Source: Pelagicoccus albus
GTDB taxonomy: Bacteria > Verrucomicrobiota > Verrucomicrobiia > Opitutales > Opitutaceae
Assembly: GCF_014230145.1 (NCBI RefSeq)
Contig: NZ_JACHVC010000013.1
Location: 186,001-250,000 of the forward strand
Direction of reading: 5' to 3'
Length of the DNA: 64,000 nucleotides
Shown here: positions 18,904 to 27,061 of the stretch, one piece after another
How positions within the stretch are numbered: the first letter of the stretch is position 1
Layout of the letters: each line of letters starts with the position of its first letter
Notes under the pieces: generated by a model
The model's database searches: none
Seen by the model: the letters and a program-made list of their open reading frames with translations, nothing else
What the model was told of the DNA's origin: nothing
Translations under genes and position numbers: made by a program

Positions 18904-19314
18904 TCAGTTCGAATAGGAGTCGACCTTGCCATCCTTGAAAACCACTTCTTTTTTGACTCGAATATCGCCACCAACGGAGGTTCCAACGCTACCGCTCACT
19001 CCGCTGTGACGGCCGTAGCTGCCGACGCCGATGCCTATTCCGATTCTTGGCGTCTTCTTTTCCCAAAGCCATATTTCACTATCTCCTATCCCTCCGGCAT
19101 TTTCTTGCACAAGATCGGGCTCCCCCCAAGCCATACGAACTTGTTCCCGATCAAAACCCACCTCGATTTCACCGGCCCTCACTTTTTCCTGAACCTCAAT
19201 AGGCCAAGAATCGAAAGCAACCATCCCTTCATCTATGCGGGTTGCGAGTGAGGGTCCGGAACAGCCTGTAATAGCGATACAAGCGAGAGCGAGAGATATG
19301 GAGATTGTCTTCAT
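18904..19314 (-). CDS. Lipoprotein, SmpA/BamE-like fold possible
   Basis: A 136-residue lipoprotein. The signal peptide ends in the lipobox ITGC with Cys18. The mature part contains VRAGEIEVGFDREQVRMAWGEPDLVQ, reminiscent of the BamE/SmpA pattern in which a conserved helix ends in xGxPD. It then continues with a Gly/Val/Ser-rich stretch (IGIGIGVGSYGRHSGVSGSVG) and VVFKDGKVDSYSN. The SmpA-like relation is tentative. Expected location is the outer membrane inner leaflet. It is a single gene with gaps on both sides. Confidence 0.72.
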   Translation of the reverse strand: MKTISISLALACIAITGCSGPSLATRIDEGMVAFDSWPIEVQEKVRAGEIEVGFDREQVRMAWGEPDLVQENAGGIGDSEIWLWEKKTPRIGIGIGVGSYGRHSGVSGSVGTSVGGDIRVKKEVVFKDGKVDSYSN

Positions 19315-19419
19315 GGCGAGCTGGATTGGTTAACGGCGTTCAAATCGCACCGAATCGAGACGACTCTCCCTTTTGACCGCAGTGTGGCCAAGGGGTTTCA
19401 AAATCCTATCCGATGTTCT

Positions 19420-19989
19420 CTACATTCCGAGCAAACGCTCGAGGGCTTCTCGACGCTCGACTCCCTCCACCGGCACAGGCGGGAGAGCGCAAACTTCGTC
19501 GAGTCTGGCTACTGCAAGTTCAGCTAGCTTACGGATCGCCATCTCAGAGGCCTTGACTCCTCCTAATCGCTCATGTTCGCATTCGACGTAAAGGTGCATG
19601 GCATCCACCACGAGAGACGCCGTCCGTGGATAAAAGCTGCTCATCAGGTTCCAAGGATCCTCATTGCGATCCCCGCCTTTACGAAAATCCGTTCTCAATA
19701 GGACGCTGGGAAGATCCGCAAACTTGGCAGTCATAAACTCAACCACAGTGCCCGAATCGAGTTCGGTCCCGTCATATTGAAAAATGGCAGCTTCGCAGTT
19801 TAGCAGACCCTCGAAGTCACTGTCGCGAATTGCCTTTGCGCCTAAGCTTTCCGGCTCGTAGTCCTGCGGCAAATACACGTCGTAGCGACCATTTGAGCAC
19901 TTTTTGATCTCTTCCGCTAGCATAGCATTGCCCGCGAGATGTCGAAGATCGAACAAGCATCCCGCTAGATAAACTTTCTTCGCACTCAT
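19420..19989 (-). CDS. Nucleoside 2-deoxyribosyltransferase-family protein
   Basis: A 189-residue protein of the nucleoside 2-deoxyribosyltransferase fold. The N-terminal strand KKVYLAGCLFD corresponds to the YLAGPLF motif. The active-site region is D73-G-T-E-L-D78-S-G-T-V-V-E84, where Glu84 is the expected nucleophile. Enzymes of this family exchange bases between 2'-deoxynucleosides, and some relatives are N-glycosidases acting on modified nucleotides. The gene starts 17 bp after the concentrative nucleoside transporter on the same strand, which supports a nucleoside salvage role. Confidence 0.8.
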   Translation of the reverse strand: MSAKKVYLAGCLFDLRHLAGNAMLAEEIKKCSNGRYDVYLPQDYEPESLGAKAIRDSDFEGLLNCEAAIFQYDGTELDSGTVVEFMTAKFADLPSVLLRTDFRKGGDRNEDPWNLMSSFYPRTASLVVDAMHLYVECEHERLGGVKASEMAIRKLAELAVARLDEVCALPPVPVEGVERREALERLLGM

Positions 19990-20006
19990 AGTTTGGAACG
20001 ATGGCT

Positions 20007-21311
20007 CTAGAGAATTGTGGATTGAATCGTCGAGGCGACGACCGCTGTCAAATAACAGGCAACCATTCCGCCAATCAACGCCTTAAAACCGTAGCGGAGC
20101 AGATTTGGCCGCTGGCTCTTTTCGAGCGCTGAAATTCCGCCAACCTGAATCCCGATGGACGCGATATTAGCAAAACCGCAGAGTGCGTAAGTTAGGATCA
20201 AGATCGATTTTTCATCGGTAATGACTCCTGCATCCTTCAACTCGGCAAAATGGAAATAGGCATAGAGCTCATTGAAAACGATACGTTCTCCCAGCAGCTG
20301 CCCCACCACCAACAGGTCACTATTCGCCACCCCTAGAAGCCAAGCGAAGGGGGCGCTGATAACGCCCACCACGAAACTGAAGTCGAAGCTGCTGAACTTT
20401 CCGTCTGTGATCGAAGCGACCCAAGCGTTCAAGCCCGTCCACTCTCCAATCCAGGTGCCCGTGACATAATTGAGAAGCGCCACCAGAGCCGTGAAAGCGA
20501 CCAGCATCGCTCCCACATTGAGAGCCAGCATCAAACCGTCCGAGGTACCTTTAGTAGCCGCGTCCAGCACACTTTCATATTCCGTGTTTTTTGGGAAAGC
20601 GAGCTGGCCTTCCACTTTCTCGGTCTGCGGGGCTATGATCTTAGCCGCAACCATCGCTGCCGGCGCACTCAAGATCGAAGCGGTAAGCAAGTGCTTACCA
20701 AACGCGATCATAGCGGTCTCATCACCTCCCCCCAAGGTGCTCATATAGAGAGCAAGCACTCCGCCAGCGATCGTCGCCATACCTCCAGTCATAAGCGAAT
20801 TGATTTCCGAACGCGTCATGCTCTTGAGGTAGGGCTTGATGACGAGCGGGGCCTCCGTTTGGCCGATGAAGACATTAGCGGCGGATGCTAAGCACTCTGC
20901 CCCGGAAAGTTTCAAGGCCTTGCTCAGCAGCCAAGCGAAGGCGAAGACCATGACCTGCAAGATTCGTAGATGATATAGGATCGCCGAAAAAGCCGAAAAG
21001 AAGACGATGGTCGATAGCACTGTCCATGCGATGCCGAAGACCGGAATATCAGTAGGCATGGAACCGAAAACCATGCTCGCTCCGTCGTCGCTGAACCCGA
21101 TCAGCTTGCTGAAAAAACCGGACACCGAAGCGACAATGTTGCGGAAAACGGATACCTTAAGAATCAGGACAGCCAAAACGAACTGCAGCAGCAACCCAGC
21201 TCCGATTAAGCGCCAATTTATCCGTTTTCGGTCCTCGCTTACCCACCAACATAGAGCCAGTAGACCGACTATTCCAATCAGTGCCCGAAAAAGCGAGTAA
21301 AGCATATCCAT
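20007..21311 (-). CDS. Concentrative nucleoside transporter (CNT/NupC family)
   Basis: A 434-residue inner-membrane protein with about ten hydrophobic segments that imports nucleosides by cation symport. Family marks include FIGQTEAPLVIKPYL near 180, GGMATIAGGVLALY, and ICGF-like LCGFANIASIGIQVGG near the C-terminus. The ATG at 21311 is preceded by an AAAGGGG ribosome binding site at good spacing; the longer frame from 21374 lacks one. The nucleoside deoxyribosyltransferase-like gene follows 17 bp downstream, so uptake and base exchange appear to be expressed together. Confidence 0.94.
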   Translation of the reverse strand: MDMLYSLFRALIGIVGLLALCWWVSEDRKRINWRLIGAGLLLQFVLAVLILKVSVFRNIVASVSGFFSKLIGFSDDGASMVFGSMPTDIPVFGIAWTVLSTIVFFSAFSAILYHLRILQVMVFAFAWLLSKALKLSGAECLASAANVFIGQTEAPLVIKPYLKSMTRSEINSLMTGGMATIAGGVLALYMSTLGGGDETAMIAFGKHLLTASILSAPAAMVAAKIIAPQTEKVEGQLAFPKNTEYESVLDAATKGTSDGLMLALNVGAMLVAFTALVALLNYVTGTWIGEWTGLNAWVASITDGKFSSFDFSFVVGVISAPFAWLLGVANSDLLVVGQLLGERIVFNELYAYFHFAELKDAGVITDEKSILILTYALCGFANIASIGIQVGGISALEKSQRPNLLRYGFKALIGGMVACYLTAVVASTIQSTIL

Positions 21312-21748
21312 CGGGGCCCCTTTCTGCTGCCTATGTTTGTGTCCCGCAACTATAAAGCTTCCACTTAGAAGCAAAGTTTTCGTCGGATATCGCGGCGCCT
21401 AAACAAGCGAAAGCCGGGCGACGAATTCGGGGCCCGGCCTGGTAGATGGCTCTTGGAAGATCCTGATAGGTTTTATCGGTATTCCGTTTCTTTTTGACGT
21501 TAACCTCCTTGAGCTCGATCTAATTTTTGTATCGTCCAACTCGCCGCTGACTTAACCGAATTAAGCCCCCTCCAGCTAGTTTCAAGGCATAGTATAAGCT
21601 ACCCTACGTATTCTCATTCGATTTAAATCTAAAAGGGAATCCCGCTCGCAAGGGCGAGTAACAGCATTGCAATTTCTTAATCGAAACCCGCTTGGAGGCT
21701 TGTTTTTCGATCTAGCCACCCTCTTATAGCGTAAACTGATACCAACTT
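21312..21748. other. Divergent intergenic region, transporter and malQ
   Basis: These 437 bp separate the nucleoside transporter (minus) from malQ (plus) and hold no convincing gene. I see two small inverted repeats: GCCGGGC/GCCCGGC at 21413-21438 with a 12-base loop, and CTCGC-AAGG-GCGAG at 21645-21658. An AAGGAGG sequence on the minus strand near 21510 has no start codon after it. A weak TTGTTT-18-TTATAG promoter-like pair lies about 20-50 bp before malQ. Neither repeat has a T-run, so they could be operators or leader structures. Confidence 0.4.
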
Positions 21749-23293
21749 ATGAAAGACCCACTCTTTAACTGGCTCGACCATCGCGCAGCGGGAGTACTCC
21801 TCCACCCAACATCGCTTCCAGGCGAATACGGCATAGGCACGCTGAACGAACATGCTTACCGATTCATCGACTTCCTCACTGCAGGTGGGTTCAAATATTG
21901 GCAGCTATGCCCACTGGGGCCAACCGGTTTCGGGGACTCGCCCTACCAGTCCTTTTCATCCTTTGCCGGGAATCCATACCTCATCTCCCTAAACGCATTG
22001 GAAGGCCTCCATCTCCTCGATTCAGCGATCCTTGAGGAGCTTAAAATCTTGCCCAACAGCTTCGTAGACTACGGAGGACTCTTCAATGCCAAGTGGCCGG
22101 TTCTCGATGCCGTCTACGAAGCCTTTGTCCAAGGTAACAAGAAAATCCGCCCCTACGGCCCCTTCGCTAGCTTCAAAAAGAAACACGCGGACTGGCTCGA
22201 GCCGTACGCTTATTTCCAAGCCTTCAAGGCCCACTTCGACGGCAAGCCATGGTACCAGTGGCCTAAAGAATTCCGCTCTTTCTCAGAGGCCAAAGACAGT
22301 CCGCTGCTCAAAGAGCTGGAGCGAAAGATCGATGCGGAAATGTTCTTCCAATACCTTTTCGAAGGCCAATGGCAGGCCCTCAAAAGCTACTCGAACAAGA
22401 AGGGAGTCGAAATCATCGGAGATATTCCGATCTTCGTAGCCCTCGACAGCGCCGATGTTTGGCAAAATCCACAGTACTTCCAACTAGATCCTGAAACATA
22501 CCTGCCGACCGCCGTGGCGGGTTGCCCTCCTGACTATTTCTCCGAGGATGGCCAACTTTGGGGAAATCCTCTCTACGACTGGGATGCTTTGGCTAAATAT
22601 GGAAACTCCTGGTGGATCAAGCGACTGAAGCGTTGCTTCCAGCTCTACGACGTCGTGCGGGTCGATCACTTCCGAGGCTTCGATTCGTATTGGAGTATTC
22701 CATACGGATCCGAAACCGCCAGATTCGGAGAATGGAAAAAAGGCCCCGGGCTCGACTTCTTCAAATCCATCAAGAAGAAGATCAAAGACTGCAAATTGAT
22801 CGCGGAGGATTTGGGCGACTTGACGGACGATGTTCGAGCCTTACGCCGCGACTCGGGACTGCCTGGCATGTCTATCCTGCAGTTCGCGTTCGGCGGCGAT
22901 GGAGACAATTTTTATCTCCCACACAATCTGCAGGCCGACTCGGTCCTGTATCCCGGCACACATGACAACAACACTTCACTCGGCTGGTTCGAAAGCGCTT
23001 CCGACCGGGAGAGGACTCACGTGCAACGCTACCTCGGGGTAGACGGAAACGTGATTGGCTGGGACTTGATCCGCGCCTCCTACAAAGCCGTTTCGAAACT
23101 AGCCATCATTCCGATGCAGGACATTATGAGCTTGGGATCTGAAGCACGCTTCAACACCCCCGGTCGAGCTCAAGGTAATTGGTCTTGGAGATACACTCCA
23201 GGTCAACTTGCCCAACTGCAAGGCGGCACCACGAGCTACCTCAAAGAATTGTCGGATCTCTACTATCGCGACGGATCACCAGCGGTCGTATAA
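21749..23293 (+). CDS. malQ: 4-alpha-glucanotransferase (amylomaltase, GH77)
   Basis: A 514-residue cytoplasmic enzyme that transfers alpha-1,4-glucan chains between maltooligosaccharides. GH77 landmarks are in order: RAAGVLLHPTSLPGEYGIGTL at the N-terminus, CPLGPTGFGDSPYQSFSSFAGNP, GDIPIFVALDSADVW, the nucleophile aspartate in VVRVDHFRGFDSYW, the acid/base glutamate in IAEDLGDLTDDV and the third carboxylate in PGTHDNNTSLGWF. The length fits the shorter bacterial/plant DPE1 type rather than the 694-residue E. coli MalQ. With glycogen phosphorylase elsewhere in the window it would serve glycogen and maltodextrin turnover. Confidence 0.97.
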   Translation: MKDPLFNWLDHRAAGVLLHPTSLPGEYGIGTLNEHAYRFIDFLTAGGFKYWQLCPLGPTGFGDSPYQSFSSFAGNPYLISLNALEGLHLLDSAILEELKILPNSFVDYGGLFNAKWPVLDAVYEAFVQGNKKIRPYGPFASFKKKHADWLEPYAYFQAFKAHFDGKPWYQWPKEFRSFSEAKDSPLLKELERKIDAEMFFQYLFEGQWQALKSYSNKKGVEIIGDIPIFVALDSADVWQNPQYFQLDPETYLPTAVAGCPPDYFSEDGQLWGNPLYDWDALAKYGNSWWIKRLKRCFQLYDVVRVDHFRGFDSYWSIPYGSETARFGEWKKGPGLDFFKSIKKKIKDCKLIAEDLGDLTDDVRALRRDSGLPGMSILQFAFGGDGDNFYLPHNLQADSVLYPGTHDNNTSLGWFESASDRERTHVQRYLGVDGNVIGWDLIRASYKAVSKLAIIPMQDIMSLGSEARFNTPGRAQGNWSWRYTPGQLAQLQGGTTSYLKELSDLYYRDGSPAVV

Positions 23294-23322
23294 ATCTAGA
23301 CTAAACTTCCCCATTTCGAAAA

Positions 23323-23352
23323 AGCCTTCGCCAAAGAGCGGAGGCTTTTTTT
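23323..23352. terminator. Bidirectional terminator between malQ and the next gene
   Basis: A 9-bp stem with one G-T pair (AGCCTTCGC at 23323-23331, GCGGAGGCT at 23338-23346) is flanked by a T-run on the right and an A-run on the left. It can therefore end malQ on the plus strand and the minus-strand gene that stops at 23366. Confidence 0.88.
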
Positions 23353-23365
23353 GAGGGTCAACGAT

Positions 23366-23764
23366 TCACGCTTTGCTGTACTCGAGTCCGAGCCATTCAA
23401 AGGCCTGTCGCTCGGTTTCGAACAACTCTATGCAAGACTTCTCAGTGTCGAAAAATTCGCTGAAGTAATGCACGTATGTAGCTGGAACAGGACTCAAGCC
23501 ATACAAGGCAGTGCGGACAGAAGTATAGTTTTGCAGTGCTCGATACCGCCAATTCCGGATTTTGATCAAATTGTCTCGCACCAAAGGGATATCGATCTCC
23601 TCTACTTCTGAAGACGAAATGACCTTCAGGTTTCGGTCATAGTGGGAGCTCACTCGAAGGAGTTCGAAATGCCGCAGGACAGAATCTAGATCGATGCGAT
23701 TTCCCCAGCTAACTTTCAATAAACCCGTTTTCGAATAGTAGGTATGCAACTCCATATCAGACAT
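23366..23764 (-). CDS. Hypothetical protein, 132 residues
   Basis: A soluble alpha/beta-looking protein with no signal peptide and no family I can name with confidence. The layout (MELHTYYSKTGLLKVSW, then SSEVEEIDIP and a C-terminal FETERQAFEWLGLEY) recalls STAS/SpoIIAA-like stress or signalling domains, in which a final helix reads EAxxWL. This is only a resemblance. It lies 54 bp downstream of the oleB-like gene on the same strand and could be the last gene of that operon. Confidence 0.6.
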   Translation of the reverse strand: MSDMELHTYYSKTGLLKVSWGNRIDLDSVLRHFELLRVSSHYDRNLKVISSSEVEEIDIPLVRDNLIKIRNWRYRALQNYTSVRTALYGLSPVPATYVHYFSEFFDTEKSCIELFETERQAFEWLGLEYSKA

Positions 23765-23818
23765 TCACAACCATAAACAATAAAACGACTTACGCAACCT
23801 AGCTAAAGCGCCTAGATT

Positions 23819-24712
23819 TTAATCTTCGTCGTAGTCAGCCATTTGGTAAATGGCTTCGCAGCAGGAATCTGTTTCGTCTTCCAAAATGTAGTGTCCTCCT
23901 TGCGGATAATGGAAGGCTGTCGCGTCCGGCAAAAACCGCCGCCAACGCTCATAGAAATGGTCGTTGAAACAAAAATCCTTTCCACCCCAGAGTATCGTCA
24001 CATCGCGCTGCCTCAGCTTCAGCAAATCATTCTCGACAGAAACCAAGGTTTCGAAACTCGGATGCGAAACGTGCATGGGAATATCCTTCACGAATTCGTA
24101 CACCGCTCGCCGATCGCTCCAATTTCCGTAGGGAAACAACATGCCCTGCTTTACGGCTTTCGAAAGCGGCTTTTTGTGGACCGACATGCTTGCCGCCGGT
24201 CCGGCAAAACCATTCAAGCCCTGCACGAGCAGCTTTCCGAAAATCGGGGCGCGGCAAAGCGAAATGCGTGAAGGGATCCGCGAGTCAACAAACGCGGCTG
24301 TATTCAATATGGTAACTCGGCGGAGCTTTTCGAAACGCCTCAAGGCCGCTCCCAGTCCGATAACGCCTCCCCAATCGTGTACCACGATGTCGAATCGTTT
24401 GAGTCCGATCGAGTCGATCAACTCCCCTAAATCCTTGATTCTTTGTTCGACTCGATACGAATAATCCGACCCCGGGCGATCGCTCAATCCGCAGCCAATA
24501 TGGTCAACTGCGATACATCTGAACTTGGAGCTTAGCTTTTTGACCACATTGCGGTAGTAGAACGACCAAGTTGGGTTGCCATGCACCATGAGTACTGGAA
24601 ATCCGCTACCTTCATCGACATAGCTCATCTCGTATCCGCAACTCAACTTCAGCCGCTTCGGCTTGAAGGGATATTCCTCCTTCAGAAATTCGGGCACTTC
24701 CTTCGAGCTCAC
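23819..24712 (-). CDS. oleB: OleB-like alpha/beta hydrolase
   Basis: A 297-residue alpha/beta hydrolase of the haloalkane dehalogenase-like group. The oxyanion motif HGNPTWS is at 44-50, the nucleophile aspartate D113 in VHDWGG, a third carboxylate D246 in WGGKDF and the catalytic H274 in GGHYIL. In the olefin pathway OleB (nucleophile Asp114) removes CO2 from a beta-lactone to give a cis-alkene. The start is the GTG at 24712, which overlaps the oleA TGA as GTGA; an upstream reading from 24967 is only oleA in another frame. Related dehalogenases share these motifs, so OleB is favoured by its position beside OleA. No OleC or OleD follows. Confidence 0.78.
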   Translation of the reverse strand: MSSKEVPEFLKEEYPFKPKRLKLSCGYEMSYVDEGSGFPVLMVHGNPTWSFYYRNVVKKLSSKFRCIAVDHIGCGLSDRPGSDYSYRVEQRIKDLGELIDSIGLKRFDIVVHDWGGVIGLGAALRRFEKLRRVTILNTAAFVDSRIPSRISLCRAPIFGKLLVQGLNGFAGPAASMSVHKKPLSKAVKQGMLFPYGNWSDRRAVYEFVKDIPMHVSHPSFETLVSVENDLLKLRQRDVTILWGGKDFCFNDHFYERWRRFLPDATAFHYPQGGHYILEDETDSCCEAIYQMADYDED

Positions 24713-25743
24713 CACTCCACCCCCATCATCAAACAGTTTAAACCACTTCCAATTCCCAGCAGAGCTACCTTGTCGCCCGCTTTGATCGCTTGCTCTTCCG
24801 CGGCTTTGGCCAAAGTAATAGGTAGTGCCGCCGACCCGGTGTTGCCGAAAGTCTGGTAGCTGGAAAAATCCTTCGCATGATCCAAGCCAAGCGTATCGAA
24901 GAGCAATCGCTGATGGGCCGCTCCAACCTGATGGCAAACCACGCGATCCGCAGTATTTTCGCCCCATCCGAGCACATCCTTAAACGCGAGCCAGGTCCGC
25001 TTGGCTAAGGCAACGCCAGCCTGCAGCATCTCTTCCGAATCAGTCTGCATCTCGAGACCTCCGCCACCTGAGCTGGAATCTCCTTGGCAAAGGTCATTGG
25101 CAGACGTATCAGCCAATACACTACCGCCCAAAATCCTGTGTCCGTTAGGTGAAAGTGATTCGTGGCAAACGACGGCTGCCACGGCTCCAGCCCCAATGGT
25201 CAAATTCGCGAAAAACGGTTTTATCGTTTTGCGGGTCAACTCACGCTCCAGCAAAATCTGGATCGTTCGCTCCAAGAGCGGTTTGCCATTCTCGCCTGAC
25301 ACTACCACGCCAGCCTTCACCTGACCGGCATCGATCATAGAGCTCAACAGAGCGATCGAATTGAGAAAACCGAGGCACGCATTGGATACATCGAAAACCT
25401 GCGTTTGCGGCCCCAATCCCATTAAGCGATGAGCGAAAGAAGCCGTAGCTGGCTCGAGCATGTCGCGGCTCACAGATGAATGGATACAAACCTCCATCTG
25501 ATCCGGTGAAAGTCCAGATTGGGCTATCGCTTTCCGGCCGGCTTCGGCCGCGATTTCGGAAGGACGAACTTCGCGGTCCCAAAACTTGCGTTCCTTGATG
25601 CCCGTCATCAACTCCAGACGGCCTTCGGGCAATCGAAGCTTCTGGTAGAGCGGAGCAAGCTTTTGCTCGATCAGCTCGCTGGACCAGGATTCCGGAGGGG
25701 TGGTGTACGCGATCGAATCGATTACTGCGGAGCGAAACTTCAT
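24709..25743 (-). CDS. oleA: OleA-like thiolase (beta-ketoacyl synthase III fold)
   Basis: A 344-residue KAS III/thiolase-fold enzyme. The catalytic triad is C123 (FDVSNACLGF), H271 (VCHQVGAAH) and N301 (FGNTGSAALP). E97 in SVSRDMLEPATAS occupies the place of the OleA-specific base Glu117, which ordinary FabH lacks. The C-terminus ALLGIGSGLNCLMMGVEW also matches OleA closely. OleA performs a non-decarboxylative Claisen condensation of two fatty acyl-CoAs to a 2-alkyl-3-ketoacid. Without further enzymes the product decarboxylates to a long-chain ketone. It is preceded by fabI-like and overlaps oleB-like by 4 bp. Confidence 0.85.
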   Translation of the reverse strand: MKFRSAVIDSIAYTTPPESWSSELIEQKLAPLYQKLRLPEGRLELMTGIKERKFWDREVRPSEIAAEAGRKAIAQSGLSPDQMEVCIHSSVSRDMLEPATASFAHRLMGLGPQTQVFDVSNACLGFLNSIALLSSMIDAGQVKAGVVVSGENGKPLLERTIQILLERELTRKTIKPFFANLTIGAGAVAAVVCHESLSPNGHRILGGSVLADTSANDLCQGDSSSGGGGLEMQTDSEEMLQAGVALAKRTWLAFKDVLGWGENTADRVVCHQVGAAHQRLLFDTLGLDHAKDFSSYQTFGNTGSAALPITLAKAAEEQAIKAGDKVALLGIGSGLNCLMMGVEW

Positions 25744-25747
25744 GAGA

Positions 25748-26569
25748 TTAGGACTCTCCGCCCTTCTCTTCCGGTCTCATGGCCAACTTTACGACTTCAG
25801 CATCGAAATAGTTAATTCCCATACCCGCGTCTAGAGTCAGTCCCGTACCATTCATTCCGCTCGAACGATCACTGAGTAAAAAGACGGCGGCGTTGGCGAC
25901 TTCCTGCGTATTCAGAGCTTGCTTACGGAAGGTTAGCTTTTCGCTGAAGAGATAACTCTCTAAGTAACCGGGGATCCCGGCAGAGGCGCTAGTCTTCAAA
26001 GTTCCGGGGTTTACAGTATTGAAGCGTACGGCAGTGTCCTTGCTGAAGGACTTGGCGAGGAAACGAATGGAAGAGTCGAGAGCAGCTTTTACCGGCGACA
26101 TGTATCCATAATTCTCAGCCGTAATGGTGAGTGATGAAATACTGATGGCCACTACGGAGGCCGTTTTACTGAGGTATGGCTTGAAGGCGTTGGAAACCTC
26201 AACCAGCGAGAACGCTGAGATCGCTGTCGCCTGCAAAAAGTCTTCCCGCTTGGTCTCGTGAAAAGGTTTGAAGCCCTCGCTGTAGTTGGCGAATGCGATG
26301 GAGTGGACCAGACCGTCCAAGGTTCCGAAATCAGACCCGACATCCTCTGCGAGTTTGAGAACCTCCTCCTTGTTTTCTACGTCGCAAACATAGACCGGCT
26401 TATCCTTGAGCAACTTTGCCGTGGTCTCTTTGCGCGCTTCCGAACGCACGCTGTAAATAACGGTCGCGCCCTCTTCTTCTAGAGTTTTAGCGATGAACCA
26501 GGCGACGCTCTTCCGATTCGCCACGCCCATCACGAGGAACTTTTTGCCTTCTAAATTGAGGAAACCCAT
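25748..26569 (-). CDS. fabI: FabI-like enoyl-ACP reductase
   Basis: A 273-residue short-chain dehydrogenase-type reductase of the FabI class. The N-terminal nucleotide site [17 protein letters not shown] corresponds to FabI's GxxNxxSIAxxIA pattern. The catalytic tyrosine and lysine keep the FabI spacing (Y154-x6-K161 in [19 protein letters not shown]). The second tyrosine usually ten residues before the catalytic one (Tyr146 in E. coli) is not found; the region reads [10 protein letters not shown]. The C-terminal [14 protein letters not shown] is typical. It lies 5 bp after the fabZ-like gene and 4 bp before oleA. It may be the housekeeping enzyme or a paralogue devoted to this operon. Confidence 0.88.
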   Translation of the reverse strand: MGFLNLEGKKFLVMGVANRKSVAWFIAKTLEEEGATVIYSVRSEARKETTAKLLKDKPVYVCDVENKEEVLKLAEDVGSDFGTLDGLVHSIAFANYSEGFKPFHETKREDFLQATAISAFSLVEVSNAFKPYLSKTASVVAISISSLTITAENYGYMSPVKAALDSSIRFLAKSFSKDTAVRFNTVNPGTLKTSASAGIPGYLESYLFSEKLTFRKQALNTQEVANAAVFLLSDRSSGMNGTGLTLDAGMGINYFDAEVVKLAMRPEEKGGES

Positions 26570-26574
26570 TTCGA

Positions 26575-27024
26575 CTAGTCTTTGGGAGCCTTGGCTAGAG
26601 CTACGCTAAACGAAACGGTCATAACACGGCGACCATCCTCCGTTGCGACGCTTCCATCCATAAAAACGAATCTGCCCATTTTTTCCTTATACTTGGCCGT
26701 AATTAGCAGAGTGTCCTTGGGCCGTACGATGCTTTTGAAGCGAGCATCCGAGATCTTGGTCAGAACCGGCACCATGTCTGGTTCTGCAGCCAGATCATCC
26801 GCAAAGAGACGGGTGAGAAAAATCGCTCCCGTCTGGAAAACCGCTTCGGAAATGATAACGCCCGGCATGATCGGATTGCCTGGGTAATGGCCCTGAAAAA
26901 ACGCTTCCGTCTCTGGCACGTAGCGACGCGTAGTGAGCGAGTTTTCCGTGTGTTCCACCACTTCGTCGACGAAGAGGAAAGGAGGACGATGCGGGATCGC
27001 GTTTAGGATTTCTTCAGTTGCCAT
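26575..27024 (-). CDS. fabZ: FabZ-like 3-hydroxyacyl-ACP dehydratase
   Basis: A 149-residue hotdog-fold dehydratase. It carries [16 protein letters not shown] at 10-25 and the catalytic pair H46 ([12 protein letters not shown]) and E60 ([12 protein letters not shown]). These are FabZ features, but the sequence diverges from housekeeping FabZ (for instance FQTG in place of AQxG). It removes water from 3-hydroxyacyl-ACP. The gene is 37 bp downstream of the flavoprotein gene and 5 bp upstream of the fabI-like gene, so dehydration and enoyl reduction are co-expressed with the OleA-like condensation. Confidence 0.9.
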   Translation of the reverse strand: MATEEILNAIPHRPPFLFVDEVVEHTENSLTTRRYVPETEAFFQGHYPGNPIMPGVIISEAVFQTGAIFLTRLFADDLAAEPDMVPVLTKISDARFKSIVRPKDTLLITAKYKEKMGRFVFMDGSVATEDGRRVMTVSFSVALAKAPKD

Positions 27025-27061
27025 AGGGTTCGTGGTTCGGGAGCTGTCGAGTAAGACTGAT

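Noticed and set aside
21413-21438. GCCGGGC/GCCCGGC inverted repeat as a terminator
   Set aside because: There is no T-run on either side and it lies between divergent genes, so it is not a terminator; listed only in the intergenic entry.
23819-24712. Haloalkane dehalogenase
   Set aside because: Motifs are shared, but the GTGA overlap with an OleA-like gene and the residue numbering favour OleB; dehalogenase activity is not excluded.
24713-24967. N-terminal extension of the oleB-like hydrolase
   Set aside because: These 85 codons read oleA in another frame and lack homology; the GTG at 24712 gives the normal start.
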